Positions 18,664 to 27,547 of a stretch of 64,000 nucleotides of DNA are shown piece after piece. Under the pieces are notes generated by a model. That model ran no database searches and was not told where the DNA came from. It saw only the letters and a program-made list of their open reading frames with translations. Positions within the stretch are counted from its first letter, which is position 1. The number at the start of each line of letters is the position of its first letter. The translations under genes were made by a program, and so were the position numbers. The stretch is from Mesorhizobium sp. B2-8-5 (GTDB taxonomy: Bacteria; Pseudomonadota; Alphaproteobacteria; Rhizobiales; Rhizobiaceae): contig NZ_CP083951.1 of the NCBI RefSeq assembly GCF_006440675.2, positions 2,451,501 to 2,515,500 on the forward strand, given 5' to 3'.

Positions 18664-19764
18664 ATGACATCGAGGACCATGGTGGCGAGGACCATGGCGG
18701 GCGTGGCGCTTTGCGCCGCCCTTGCCGCTTTTGCCGGCGCGGCGCGCGCCGAACAGCCGCCCAAACTTCCCGAGCTCAGCCCGACCGGCGCCGACGCCTG
18801 CTTCGGCCGCGTCTACGACGCCGCCCATCTCAAGGCGCATCCGCATCAGAAGGTGGCGCGCATCTTCTTCCTCTACGGCCATGACCCGGTGAGCCGGCCG
18901 AACGAAGAACCCGCCGCCAACCAGGATACTTCCTATAACGGCTTCCTCACCACCACGGCGCGCGGCGCCAAGAAGCCGGAATGGGCAAGCAGCTGGTGCA
19001 ACAAGGAGGATCCAAGCGACAAGGCGAGCGGCATCCGCTGCGGCATGGATTGCGACCGCACGCTGGCTTCGCTGAAAGTCGACGACAAGGGAAAGCTGCT
19101 TCTGTCCGGCTTGTCGCAAGACGTCTATCTCGATCCGGATTCGGAAGAACAGCTCGGCAAAGCGGAATACAACAAGCAGGCGCTGGGCAGCGAGGATGAT
19201 AATTTCAAACTGGATCCGATGCCGGCCGACAGCTGCAAGGCGGAGTTCGCGCGCATCGATCCGATCGACCCGGCGCTTGGCGATCCGCTGCGCGTGCGGC
19301 TGAAGCCCGATCAGCCCTTCTGCTTCGGGCGTGACTACGACGATGCGCATCTGAAGTCGCATCCCAACCAGCTGACGCAATCGATCCGCGTCTTCCGCGG
19401 ACCCGTCGAGCTTGCCTCCTTCGCCGCCGGCGGCGATGCGGCGAACTGGCCAGACGGGGCGGACATCGCCGTTTCGGCGACGACGAGGCAGAAAGGGAAA
19501 AAGGTCACGCAGACCTATTCCTGCCAGGGCGAGGCCGACCAGTGGCGCTGCTCGGCCAGCTCGAAGATGAGCGACTTTTCCTGCGACATCTCGCAGAAGG
19601 AGATTTTCCTCAAGCGCGGCGCCAACGGCACGATGATGGTCGCGAACCCCAACAATGCGGTGGCGGTCCTCGATCTCTGCTCGAAGGCGGCGAATGGCAA
19701 GACCAGATCCGACGACAAGGTCTATCGGCTGCAGCCACTGCCACAGTCGGCCTGCGCGCCGTGA
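18664..19764 (+). CDS. Secreted protein with internal duplication, function unknown
   Basis: A 366-residue protein with a signal peptide (residues 1-29, cleavage after ARA). The mature part is a tandem repeat of one domain of about 150-160 residues. The first begins DACFGRVYDAAHLKAHPHQK and ends LDPMPADSCKAEF; the second begins FCFGRDYDDAHLKSHPNQL and ends LQPLPQSACAP. Each contains paired cysteines (W-C-N-K/G-M-D-C and Y-S-C/W-R-C/F-S-C) that could form disulfides. I do not recognise the family. GGGAGGAGGATCAC gives a strong ribosome site. It is divergent from the DsrE-like gene across 99 bases, and both products are predicted periplasmic. Confidence 0.82.
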   Translation: MTSRTMVARTMAGVALCAALAAFAGAARAEQPPKLPELSPTGADACFGRVYDAAHLKAHPHQKVARIFFLYGHDPVSRPNEEPAANQDTSYNGFLTTTARGAKKPEWASSWCNKEDPSDKASGIRCGMDCDRTLASLKVDDKGKLLLSGLSQDVYLDPDSEEQLGKAEYNKQALGSEDDNFKLDPMPADSCKAEFARIDPIDPALGDPLRVRLKPDQPFCFGRDYDDAHLKSHPNQLTQSIRVFRGPVELASFAAGGDAANWPDGADIAVSATTRQKGKKVTQTYSCQGEADQWRCSASSKMSDFSCDISQKEIFLKRGANGTMMVANPNNAVAVLDLCSKAANGKTRSDDKVYRLQPLPQSACAP

Positions 19765-19770
19765 CCAGCG

Positions 19771-19958
19771 CTTCGTCATTCTATGGCGGAGCAAGGAGCG
19801 AAGCGACGCGGCGCAGACCATAGAATCCATGCCGTGACTTGGAAGCGCCGCCTCGGTGCAGAATTTTGTTCCGTTGCACGCCTTGGCGAAGGTAACGGAA
19901 TGGATTCTAGGGTCTTCGCGACGGAGCTTCGCTCCTGCTCCGCCCTAGAATGACGAAG
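19771..19958. repeat. Long composite inverted repeat
   Basis: The outer arms 19771-19804 and 19926-19958 are complementary with one mismatch and one extra base. An inner pair, 19816-19832 with 19898-19914, is also complementary. The whole 188-bp unit could fold into one long cruciform. It sits between two convergent genes with no coding frame inside. The shape fits a non-autonomous, structured repeat of the kind scattered through Mesorhizobium chromosomes. Confidence 0.85.
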
Positions 19959-20003
19959 TTGAGAGGCTCCGGCCAATCTCCAACGTCTGCCATGCTTACA
20001 CCG

Positions 20004-20951
20004 TCAGGCGAAAGGCACCGCCGTGGTGCCTTTCGGCAGCTTGGCCTCGTCGTCCGGCTCGACATGGATGGTGACACGCACCGAGGGAATTTCGGCTTTC
20101 AGCGCATCCTCGATGCGGTCGCAGATGACATGGCTGGCGCCGACCGTCATGTCGGCGTCGACGACGAGGTGGAACTCGATGAAGGTGGCGCGCCCGGCTA
20201 TGCGCGTCTTGAGATCATGGACCTCGAGCGCGCCCTTCGAATTGGCCGAGATGATGTCGCGGATCTGCATGTGCTCGTGGTTGTCGACGGCGCGGTCCAT
20301 CAGCCCGTTCATCGAGGAGCCGATGACATGCCAGCCCTGCCACAGGATGTTGAGCGCGACGATGACGGCAAGCGCCGGGTCGAGGATCTGCCAGCCGGTG
20401 AGCACGGCGCCGACAAGACCGCCGAACACGCCGACGGATGTCACCACATCGGTCATGATGTGCTGGCCGTCGGCGACGAGAGCCGGCGACTTCGCGTTCC
20501 GGCCGGTGCGGATCAGCGTCCAGGCCCAGATCGCATTGATGACCGTCGCGACGCCGTTGACCGCAAGGCCTTCCCAGGGCTGTTCGAGCGGGGCCGGATG
20601 CTGCCAGGACTGCCAGACCTCGTTGAGGATCAGCAGCGCCGCGACGACGATCAGCACGCCTTCCAGCACCGCTGAAAGATACTCGGCCTTGTGGTGGCCG
20701 AAGGGATGGTCCTGATCGGGGGGCTTGTAGCTGACCTGGATCGCCCAGAAGGCGGCGGCCGAGGCAATCACGTTGACGATCGATTCCAGCGCGTCGGAAT
20801 AGAGCGCGACGGAGCCGGTGATGTACCAGGCGGCAAGCTTCAAGACCAGCACGACGCAGGCGACGACGATCGACCAGAAGGCAAGCCTGGCGACCTTCTC
20901 CCGGGTCGCGGCTTTCGCCGCGGCCGCTGTCGTGTCCAGCGTTTGCGCCAT
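20004..20951 (-). CDS. Cation diffusion facilitator family metal exporter
   Basis: A 315-residue inner-membrane antiporter exporting divalent metal (zinc, iron or manganese) in exchange for protons. Helix 2 carries the metal-site SDALES motif, the loop DHPFGHHKAEYLSA follows, and a second site is in helix 5 (DGQHIMTDVVTS). The last 90 residues form the cytoplasmic dimer domain (VHDLKTRIAGRATFIEFHLVVDADMTVGASH). The metal cannot be read with certainty. It starts 5 bases downstream of the trpE(G) stop region on the same strand, so readthrough transcription from trpE is likely; that pairing is unusual. Confidence 0.93.
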   Translation of the reverse strand: MAQTLDTTAAAAKAATREKVARLAFWSIVVACVVLVLKLAAWYITGSVALYSDALESIVNVIASAAAFWAIQVSYKPPDQDHPFGHHKAEYLSAVLEGVLIVVAALLILNEVWQSWQHPAPLEQPWEGLAVNGVATVINAIWAWTLIRTGRNAKSPALVADGQHIMTDVVTSVGVFGGLVGAVLTGWQILDPALAVIVALNILWQGWHVIGSSMNGLMDRAVDNHEHMQIRDIISANSKGALEVHDLKTRIAGRATFIEFHLVVDADMTVGASHVICDRIEDALKAEIPSVRVTIHVEPDDEAKLPKGTTAVPFA

Positions 20952-20956
20952 CTTTT

Positions 20957-23146
20957 CTAAGCGGCCTTTTCCTTGGCCTTGCGCGGCAGATGCGCGACGA
21001 TGTTCTCGATGATGCGCATGCCGGCATTGTGACCGAGCGTCATGATCGATTCCGGATGGAACTGCACCGCCGCGATCGGCTCCCTGCGGTGCTCGAAAGC
21101 CATGATGACGCCGTCCTCGGTCTCGGCGGTGACCACGAAACCGTCGGGCAGGCGCACCGGGTCGGCGAAGATCGAGTGGTAGCGGCCGACGGTCACTTCC
21201 TTTGGCAGTCCGGAGAAGATGATGCCCGGCTTCGAGACGCGGATGCGCGACGGCTTGCCATGCATGGGGATGTGCAACTGCCGCAACTCGCCGCCATAGG
21301 CCTCGGCCAGTGCCTGCAGGCCGAGACAGACGCCGAAGATCGGCAGGTCGCGGCTGCGCGCCTTCTTGATGGTGGCGGCGCAGTCGAAATCCTTCGGCGT
21401 GCCCGGTCCGGGCGACAGCACGACGAGATCGGGCTTGAGCCGCTCGAAGACCTCTTCGGGCACCGGCGAGCGCACCGTGGAAACATTGGCGCCGGTCTGC
21501 CGAAAGTAGTTGGCCAAGGTGTGGACGAAACTGTCCTCATGGTCGACCAGCAGGATGTTGACACCGTCGCCGACGCGCGCGGTGGTGCGCTCGGTTCCGG
21601 TGGCGTTGCCGGTCTTGGCGTCGCGGATGGCGGAGAGCATGGCGGATGCCTTCAGTTCGGTTTCGGCTTCTTCTTCCTCGGGCACGCTGTCGAAAAGCAG
21701 CGTGGCGCCGGCGCGCACCTCGGCGATGCCGTCCTTGATGCGGATGGTGCGCAAGGTCAGGCCGGTGTTCATGTCGCCGTTGAAGTTGACCATGCCGATG
21801 GCGCCGCCATACCAGGCGCGCGGGCTCTTCTCGTTCTGCTCGATGAAGCGCATGGCCCACAGCTTCGGCGCGCCGGTGACGGTGACAGCCCAGGCGTGTG
21901 AGAGAAACGCGTCGAAGGCGTCCATGCCTTCGCGCAGCCGCCCCTCGATGTGGTCGACGGTGTGGATCAGACGCGAATACATCTCGATCTGGCGGCGACC
22001 GATGACGCGCACCGAGCCCGGCTCGCAGACGCGCGACTTGTCATTGCGGTCGACGTCCGAGCACATGGTGAGCTCGGACTCATCCTTCTTCGAGTTGAGC
22101 AGCTTCAGGATCTGCTCGCTATCGGAAATGGCGTCGTCGCCGCGCTTGATTGTGCCTGAGATCGGGCAGGTTTCGACGCGGCGGCCGTTGACGCGCACGA
22201 ACATCTCGGGCGAGGCGCCGATCAGATATTCGTTTTCGCCGAGATTGATGAAGAAGGAATAGGGCGACGGGTTGATCGACTTGAGCTTGCGCGAGATGTC
22301 TGAAGGCTGGGTCTCGCAGCGCTCGTAGAACATCTGTCCGGGCACGACCTCGAACAGGTCGCCGCGCTTGAAGCTCTCCATGGCGCGCCGCACCAGGTTG
22401 GCATATTCGCCCGGCTCGTGGTCGCCGCGCGGCGGGATGCGGTCGGCGGTCTTGAACGGCTCGGCATGGGCGTCGCGCGGCAGGCCCTCGGTCGAGAAGC
22501 CTTCGCCGGAATAGTCATAGCGGTCGGTCCAGGCCTTGGTCGAATAATGGTCGACGACCAGGATCTCGTCAGGCAGGAACAGCACGAGATCGCGCTGGCT
22601 TTCCTTGCGCTCGAGCTTGTAGTCGACCGGGTCGAACTGGAAGGCCAGGTCGTAGCCGAAGGCGCCGTAAAGGCCGAGATTGGCGTCCTCGGTGGTCTTG
22701 AACAGCGCAGTGATGGCGCGAAGCACGGTGAAAACCGACGGAACGCGGCTGCGTTCCTCCTCGGTGAAGACGCGGCCGGGTTTCGCCACATCGAGACGAA
22801 TGAGCGTCTTCGAGGTCTCGGAGATCGTCACTTCGCTCAAGCTGGCAAGCGCCTTGCCGATCACGGGCAACAGCGCTTCGCCGCGCTGGTTCAGCGCTTC
22901 GATGCGCATCGTGCGCCCTCGCGCGGAGATCACCAGCGGCGGATCGATGATGGCCGTATCCCAGCGCGTGTAGCGGCCCGGATATTCGTAGTTGGAGGAA
23001 AACACAGCGCCGCGGCGAGAATTCAGGCCGTCGACATAGGCATCGATCGCGCCTTCATAGGGCTTGTCGTGGCGTTCGCGGGTGATCGTCACACCGCCCG
23101 CGGTGACGAAACGCTCCGCCCCGTTGTCCAGAACTTTAGTCGTCAT
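20957..23146 (-). CDS. trpE: Anthranilate synthase, fused TrpE-TrpG
   Basis: Makes anthranilate from chorismate and glutamine, the first step of tryptophan synthesis. This is the single-chain rhizobial form TrpE(G): residues about 1-510 are the chorismate-binding component ([50 protein letters not shown]), and residues about 530-729 the class I glutamine amidotransferase (SPGPGTPKD, nucleophile in [13 protein letters not shown], and AVQFHPES). The ATG at 23146 aligns with the N-terminus of rhizobial TrpE(G) and has GGAGACGGCA upstream, so I prefer it over 23173. Expression is controlled by the trpL attenuator at 23193-23314. Confidence 0.97.
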   Translation of the reverse strand: MTTKVLDNGAERFVTAGGVTITRERHDKPYEGAIDAYVDGLNSRRGAVFSSNYEYPGRYTRWDTAIIDPPLVISARGRTMRIEALNQRGEALLPVIGKALASLSEVTISETSKTLIRLDVAKPGRVFTEEERSRVPSVFTVLRAITALFKTTEDANLGLYGAFGYDLAFQFDPVDYKLERKESQRDLVLFLPDEILVVDHYSTKAWTDRYDYSGEGFSTEGLPRDAHAEPFKTADRIPPRGDHEPGEYANLVRRAMESFKRGDLFEVVPGQMFYERCETQPSDISRKLKSINPSPYSFFINLGENEYLIGASPEMFVRVNGRRVETCPISGTIKRGDDAISDSEQILKLLNSKKDESELTMCSDVDRNDKSRVCEPGSVRVIGRRQIEMYSRLIHTVDHIEGRLREGMDAFDAFLSHAWAVTVTGAPKLWAMRFIEQNEKSPRAWYGGAIGMVNFNGDMNTGLTLRTIRIKDGIAEVRAGATLLFDSVPEEEEAETELKASAMLSAIRDAKTGNATGTERTTARVGDGVNILLVDHEDSFVHTLANYFRQTGANVSTVRSPVPEEVFERLKPDLVVLSPGPGTPKDFDCAATIKKARSRDLPIFGVCLGLQALAEAYGGELRQLHIPMHGKPSRIRVSKPGIIFSGLPKEVTVGRYHSIFADPVRLPDGFVVTAETEDGVIMAFEHRREPIAAVQFHPESIMTLGHNAGMRIIENIVAHLPRKAKEKAA

Positions 23147-23192
23147 TGCCGTCTCCATCAGCGTTTTGGGCAACGGACCCGGGAATGGCTTT

Positions 23193-23230
23193 AAAAAACA
23201 AATGGCCGCCCGGACATTCCGTTGCGGCCA
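23193..23230 (-). terminator. trp attenuator terminator
   Basis: On the minus strand the stem formed by 23230-23224 and 23209-23203 (TGGCCGC with GCGGCCA) encloses a 14-base loop and is followed by TTTGTTTTTT. It is a textbook intrinsic terminator lying between the trpL stop and trpE(G), 47 bases before the trpE start. Confidence 0.92.
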
Positions 23231-23269
23231 CCCTCTACTTTCACGCGCACACGCACGAACAGGCCGCTG

Positions 23270-23314
23270 TCAGCGAGCCCACCACCAAACGGTCTTGTTC
23301 GAACGCATGTTCAT
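23270..23314 (-). CDS. trpL: trp leader peptide
   Basis: A 14-codon ORF encoding MNMRSNKTVWWWAR. The three tandem TGG codons near the end are the tryptophan sensor: a ribosome stalled on them when charged tRNA-Trp is scarce prevents formation of the terminator at 23193-23230 and lets trpE(G) be transcribed. The C-terminal WWWAR matches the ending of the known S. meliloti leader peptide. The ATG has no ribosome site but lies 7 bases after a TATGGG -10 element, so the message is probably leaderless. In S. meliloti the peptide itself also has a role in trans. Confidence 0.93.
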   Translation of the reverse strand: MNMRSNKTVWWWAR

Positions 23315-23321
23315 GGCGACT

Positions 23322-23350
23322 CCCATAGCGGCGAATGACTGGATCGGCAA
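23322..23350 (-). promoter_or_regulatory. trpL/trpE promoter
   Basis: TTGCCG (23350-23345) and TATGGG (23327-23322) are separated by 17 bases on the minus strand, a sigma70-like layout. Transcription from it would begin at about the A of the trpL ATG. Confidence 0.65.
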
Positions 23351-23621
23351 GCGGAATCGGGAAACTCACCGGACGACGCAGATCGCCTGCCACCTTCGTG
23401 CGCGGCGCGAGAGAGCGGGAGCCGGTTTCGATATCTCGCGCGGTCCGGTCGAGACAGGCGAGCAGCCATTCAGCGCGGCGGGACCGGTGAGGGATCGTGC
23501 TTAGGCTCAGCAACTATGAATTTGATCGGCCGGCTGACGGCGCCGGCTACCATGTCCATGTGCCCAATCTGGAGAGCCTGCGCGGCCTCTGATCCGAGGC
23601 GCTCATCGACGGATGAGACCT
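23351..23621. other. Intergenic region without a gene
   Basis: Between the trp promoter and the end of the desuccinylase-like gene. Apart from promoter-flanking DNA I see no coding frame, hairpin or repeat that I can support. Confidence 0.5.
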
Positions 23622-24677
23622 TCAGTCTTCCAGCGTGCCGGAGCGCGCGTCGCTGCTCCTGGCGTCGCCGGCAAGCTTCAGAAGATCCTCGCCGGCGCGG
23701 ATGATGCGGCGCGCGCGGCGGGTCAGGATGAAGCCTGATTGCGGGGCAAACACTTCCGTGCGGCCGCCAGCCTCGCCGGGCGCATGGACGATCGTCGCCA
23801 GCCTGTCGCCTTTCTTGACGCGGTCGCCGGGCTTGACGTCGTAGAGGATCGCGCCGGCCCTGGGCGAAGGCATCATGTCGATGTTTTCCAGCGGTACGAC
23901 AGGGCCGGAAAATTTCTCGAATTTCGGTACGGACGGGTCCCGAACGACGCCCCGCGTCACCAGCAGTCGGTAGAGTCCTGTCGCATCGGCCGCGGCCAGG
24001 GCGCCATCGACGTCGAGTATGCCGCGATATTCGACCGTGGTGACGGCGCGGCGGTCGAAGCGCGCGACGCTCGCTGGCACGTTCTGATAGGGCATGATCG
24101 AGGCGCCTTCGAAGGTGCCGGTGTTGTCCTCACTCCACAGCAGGACGGCTTCGGCGCCCATGGCGGCCGCGCAGTCGGCCATATGCGGCCACAGGCTGGT
24201 GTGGATGTAGAGATAGGCAAGGCCTTCGTCGTCGCAGTGGAGGTCAAGGACGATGTCGTTGCCGAGGGAGAGCTGGACGAGCCGGTTCTTCAGCCGGCGA
24301 TCGGCGCCGCCGAGGCTGACATCGGGCAAGAGCCTGGCGTCGGGCGCGGCAAGCAACGGAAAGGAGCGGTTGAAGTTGGTGCGGGTGCCGAGATTGAAGC
24401 GGCCCTGATGCTCGCCGAAATGATATTGCGCGCGGCCGATCGGATTGGCCCAGGGTACGATGGTGATCGGACCCTTGATGCGCCCCTCGGCCTCCGCCTT
24501 GGCCAGCATCGGCATCAGCGCGTCGATGGCGACGACGCCCGGCAGCTCGCCGGCATGCAGCGCCGCCTGCAGATAGGCGGAAGGAGCCGCCTTGTCCTTG
24601 CCCTCGAAGCGCAGGACCGGAAATTCGTAAACGACACCCTCGCTGTCGCCGGCGATGCGCTCGATCGTCTTCTGCAT
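23622..24677 (-). CDS. Succinylglutamate desuccinylase/aspartoacylase family hydrolase
   Basis: A 351-residue zinc hydrolase of the M14-like AspA/AstE group that removes acyl groups from amino-acid derivatives. Zinc ligands H41 and E44 are in ALHAGELPG, the third histidine in VLDLHCDDEG; the substrate-binding TRTNFNRSFP segment and a C-terminal beta-domain (VKPGDRVKKGDRLATI, FAPQSGFIL) are present. No signal peptide. The neighbour downstream on the same strand is trpE's leader, upstream an MFS pump; neither defines the substrate. Related rhizobial genes sit with ectoine or arginine catabolism, absent here. Confidence 0.88.
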   Translation of the reverse strand: MQKTIERIAGDSEGVVYEFPVLRFEGKDKAAPSAYLQAALHAGELPGVVAIDALMPMLAKAEAEGRIKGPITIVPWANPIGRAQYHFGEHQGRFNLGTRTNFNRSFPLLAAPDARLLPDVSLGGADRRLKNRLVQLSLGNDIVLDLHCDDEGLAYLYIHTSLWPHMADCAAAMGAEAVLLWSEDNTGTFEGASIMPYQNVPASVARFDRRAVTTVEYRGILDVDGALAAADATGLYRLLVTRGVVRDPSVPKFEKFSGPVVPLENIDMMPSPRAGAILYDVKPGDRVKKGDRLATIVHAPGEAGGRTEVFAPQSGFILTRRARRIIRAGEDLLKLAGDARSSDARSGTLED

Positions 24678-24812
24678 GGGATACCTCCGCGTGAAGAGGT
24701 TTCACCCATGCATTTTTGCGATCGGGCTGTCGAGTGGTCCAGCAGTGCCGTGCTGTCGGGGCAGGGTGGCTACGGCAAAGACGCCGAGCTGCTACGACGA
24801 AGACGCCGAGCT

Positions 24813-25985
24813 TTATTCAGCTGGTTGTGGCTTCAGGACCGTGCGGCGGTCGAGCGCCTGCGACAGCACGGCCACCGCGACGGCCAGAAGCGCGAGCCCC
24901 GCGCCCACCAGCGGCAGGCTGGCGTAGGATACGCCCCAGGAGATGGCGAGGCCGCCGATCCAGGCGCCGCCGGCATTGCCGACATTGAAGGCGCCCTGGT
25001 TGAGCGTGGCGGCAAGGTTCGGTCCTTCGGCAGCCGCTTCGACGACGCGTATCTGCAGCGGCGGCACGACGATGAAGATCAGCATGCCCCACAGGAAGAC
25101 GATGGCGACAGCCACGCTTGCGATGGCGCCGAGCTCGGTAAAGACGACGAAGAGCAGGGCCATGGCGAGCAGCGTGGCAATCACCGTCGGCATCAGCTTC
25201 CAGTCCGCCAGCCTGCCGCCGATGATGTTGCCGATGGTCATGCCGGCGCCGAAGAGTAGCAGCACCCAGGTGACGGTCGCCGTCGACAGGCCGGAGACGT
25301 CGGTGAGGTAAGGCTTGATGTAGGTGAATACGGCGAACAGGCTGGCGGAGGCGAGCGAGGCGATCAGCATCGCCAGCCAGACCTGCAGCTTGCCGAGCAC
25401 GCGCAGTTCGCCGACCAGACCGCCGCCGCTGGGCTCGGCGACATCCGACGGCACCAGCCAGGCGATGGCCGCGACCGAGATGAGGCCGATGCCGACGACG
25501 GCGAGGAAGGTGGCACGCCAGCCGAAAGCCTCGCCGAGCGCCGTGCCGGCGGGAACGCCGAGGATGTTGGAGAGCGTCAGGCCGGCAAACATCAGCGCGA
25601 TGGCGCTCGCCCGCTTGTTGCGCGGCACGAGGCTCGCTGCAACGACGGAGCCGATGCCGAAGAACGCGCCGTGGCCGAAAGCGGTGAAGACGCGCGCCGC
25701 CATCAGCAGCCAGTAGTTCGGCGCGATGGCGCAGAAGAGATTGCCGATGACGAAGAGGGTGGCGAGGCCGACAAGCACCGGCTTGCGTGGCAGGCGGGCG
25801 GTTGCCATGGCTACGATCGGCGCGCCGAAGACGACGCCCAGCGCATAGCCGGTTACCAGAAGGCCAGCGGACGGGATCGAGACGCCGAGGTCGGCCGCGA
25901 CTTCCGGCAGCAGGCCCATGATGACGAATTCGGTGGTGCCGATGCAGAAGGATGCAATGGCGAGCGCTAGGATCGGCAGCGGCAT
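24813..25985 (-). CDS. MFS transporter, DHA1 family
   Basis: A 390-residue, 12-helix inner-membrane permease of the arabinose-efflux/YdhP-like group. The N-terminal ALAIASFCIGTTEFVIMGLLPE is diagnostic, followed by GYALGVVFGAPIVAMATARLPRKPVL (motif A region). It probably exports drugs, sugars or amino-acid derivatives by proton antiport. The ATG at 25985 is preferred over the open extension to 26117. It lies 135 bases upstream of the desuccinylase-like gene in the same direction and may be co-transcribed with it. Confidence 0.92.
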   Translation of the reverse strand: MPLPILALAIASFCIGTTEFVIMGLLPEVAADLGVSIPSAGLLVTGYALGVVFGAPIVAMATARLPRKPVLVGLATLFVIGNLFCAIAPNYWLLMAARVFTAFGHGAFFGIGSVVAASLVPRNKRASAIALMFAGLTLSNILGVPAGTALGEAFGWRATFLAVVGIGLISVAAIAWLVPSDVAEPSGGGLVGELRVLGKLQVWLAMLIASLASASLFAVFTYIKPYLTDVSGLSTATVTWVLLLFGAGMTIGNIIGGRLADWKLMPTVIATLLAMALLFVVFTELGAIASVAVAIVFLWGMLIFIVVPPLQIRVVEAAAEGPNLAATLNQGAFNVGNAGGAWIGGLAISWGVSYASLPLVGAGLALLAVAVAVLSQALDRRTVLKPQPAE

Positions 25986-26170
25986 GGGATGTCCGGACTG
26001 AATCGGTTCAAAATTTAGACTGGCGCTGGATATGCCCGGCGCACAAGCGCCATTGTTGCAACGCAGCAATGCAGAAACGGAAGAGCGCCCGGCTGGGCTC
26101 AGAGACCTTTGTTTCACGGCTGCGGCGAAGTCGCCGAGCCTGACCGCTTCGCACTTTTCCTGGACTTAAC

Positions 26171-27547
26171 CTAAACCAGCGGCTTCAGCTCCTGGGCGAT
26201 GGTCGGCAGCAGCTCCGAGACGGTGGGGTGGATGTGCATGGCGCGCGCCAGCGTCGAGATCGGTGCCTTGGCATACATGAGGTCGAGCACGCAGTGGATA
26301 GCCTCGTCGCCGCCCGGTCCGAGCACCGAGCAGCCGAGGATTTCGCCGGTGTCGGCATCGGCCAGGATCTTCATGAAGCCTTGCGTCTCGCCTTTTTCGA
26401 CCGCGCGGCCGACACGCGTCATCGGCCGCTGTCCGACCAGGGCGCGGCGGCCGGATTTCTTCACGGCGGCTTCCGTCATGCCGCAGCGCCCAAGCGGCGG
26501 ATCGATATAGAGCGCATAGGCTTCGATGCGGTCGCTGACCTTGCGCGGATCGTTGTCGAGCAGGTTGGCGGCGACGATCTCGAAGTCGTTGTAGGAGGTA
26601 TGGGTGAAGGCGCCCTTGCCGTTGCAGTCGCCCATCGCCCAGATGCCGGGCACATTGGTGCGCAACTGGTCGTCGACGACGACGAAGCCGCGCTGATCGA
26701 CCGCGACGCCGGCCTTGTCGAGGCCGAGATCGTCGGTGTTCGGAACGCGCCCCAGCGCCAGCAGCACATGCGAGCCGACCGCCGCCGGCTTGTCGGCGGA
26801 GAAGGTGACGGCGATGTCGCTGCCTTGTTTGGCGAAGCTTATATCGCCGGCGCCGACATGAACGGCGATGCCTTCGTTTTCGAGGATGGACAGGATGGCC
26901 GCGGAGGTGTCCTCGTCCTCGCGGCCGGTCAGCCGCGGCGCCTTCTCGATCACCGTGACCTCGGAGCCGAAGCGGCGGAACATCTGCGCGAATTCGAGCG
27001 AAATGTAGCTGCCGCCGACGACGATCAGATGGCTGGGCAGCACATCGAGGTCCATCATCGAGGCATTGGTGAGATAGGGTACGTCGTTGACGCCGGGCAG
27101 GTTGGGCACCGAGGCGCGGCCGCCGGTGTTGAGGAAGATCTTTGGCGCCGTGAGCAACTCATCGCCGACGCGCACAGTGTCGGCGGATTCGAAACGCGCA
27201 TGGCCGCGATAGAGCGTGCAGCCCTTCAGGCCGGCGATCCATTTTTCGAGATTGCCGCGGGCGTCGTTGGTCACCTTGTCCTTGCGCGCCTTGATCCGTT
27301 TGTAGTCCACGCCGACGGGGCCCGAGAGCGCGACGCCGTAGTCGGCGGCGCGGCGGGCGAGATGCGCGGCATAGGCGCTCGCCACCATCGTCTTGGTCGG
27401 CATGCAGCCGGTGTTGACGCAGGTGCCGCCGATGAACTTGCGCTCGACCAGCGCGACCTTCATGCCGGCGGCCTCGAGCCGGCCGACGAGCGGCGGGCCG
27501 GCCTGGCCGGCGCCGATGACGATGGCGTCGAAGCTCTTTGCGCTCAT
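26171..27547 (-). CDS. FAD-dependent pyridine nucleotide-disulfide oxidoreductase
   Basis: A 458-residue class I flavin disulfide reductase resembling mercuric reductase/dihydrolipoamide dehydrogenase. FAD is bound at GAGQAGPPL (residues 12-20), the redox-active pair is C43 and C48 in GGTCVNTGCMPTKT, NAD(P)H binds at VVGGSYISLEFAQ, the second FAD motif is MGDCNGKGAFTH, and the C-terminal HIHPTVSELLP has the active-site histidine. No metal-binding N-terminal domain and no mer genes nearby, so mercury reduction is unproved. The start overlaps the stop of the DUF4126 gene by four bases (ATGA), so the two are translationally coupled. Confidence 0.92.
   Translation of the reverse strand: MSAKSFDAIVIGAGQAGPPLVGRLEAAGMKVALVERKFIGGTCVNTGCMPTKTMVASAYAAHLARRAADYGVALSGPVGVDYKRIKARKDKVTNDARGNLEKWIAGLKGCTLYRGHARFESADTVRVGDELLTAPKIFLNTGGRASVPNLPGVNDVPYLTNASMMDLDVLPSHLIVVGGSYISLEFAQMFRRFGSEVTVIEKAPRLTGREDEDTSAAILSILENEGIAVHVGAGDISFAKQGSDIAVTFSADKPAAVGSHVLLALGRVPNTDDLGLDKAGVAVDQRGFVVVDDQLRTNVPGIWAMGDCNGKGAFTHTSYNDFEIVAANLLDNDPRKVSDRIEAYALYIDPPLGRCGMTEAAVKKSGRRALVGQRPMTRVGRAVEKGETQGFMKILADADTGEILGCSVLGPGGDEAIHCVLDLMYAKAPISTLARAMHIHPTVSELLPTIAQELKPLV

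Larger units (their letters stand above)
23193..23314 (-). ncRNA. Attenuated trp leader RNA (rnTrpL-like)
   Basis: When attenuation occurs the transcript should end after the U-run, giving an RNA of about 120 bases that starts with or very near the trpL AUG. The equivalent RNA of Sinorhizobium meliloti, rnTrpL, acts in trans on other mRNAs. The leaderless start is inferred from the promoter position; trans activity is only by analogy. Confidence 0.7.

Noticed and set aside
18565..19830. Long upstream extension of the DsrE-like frame (566 codons in total)
   Set aside because: The extension is antisense to the secreted duplicated-domain protein; the ATG at 18564 has its own strong ribosome site and signal peptide.
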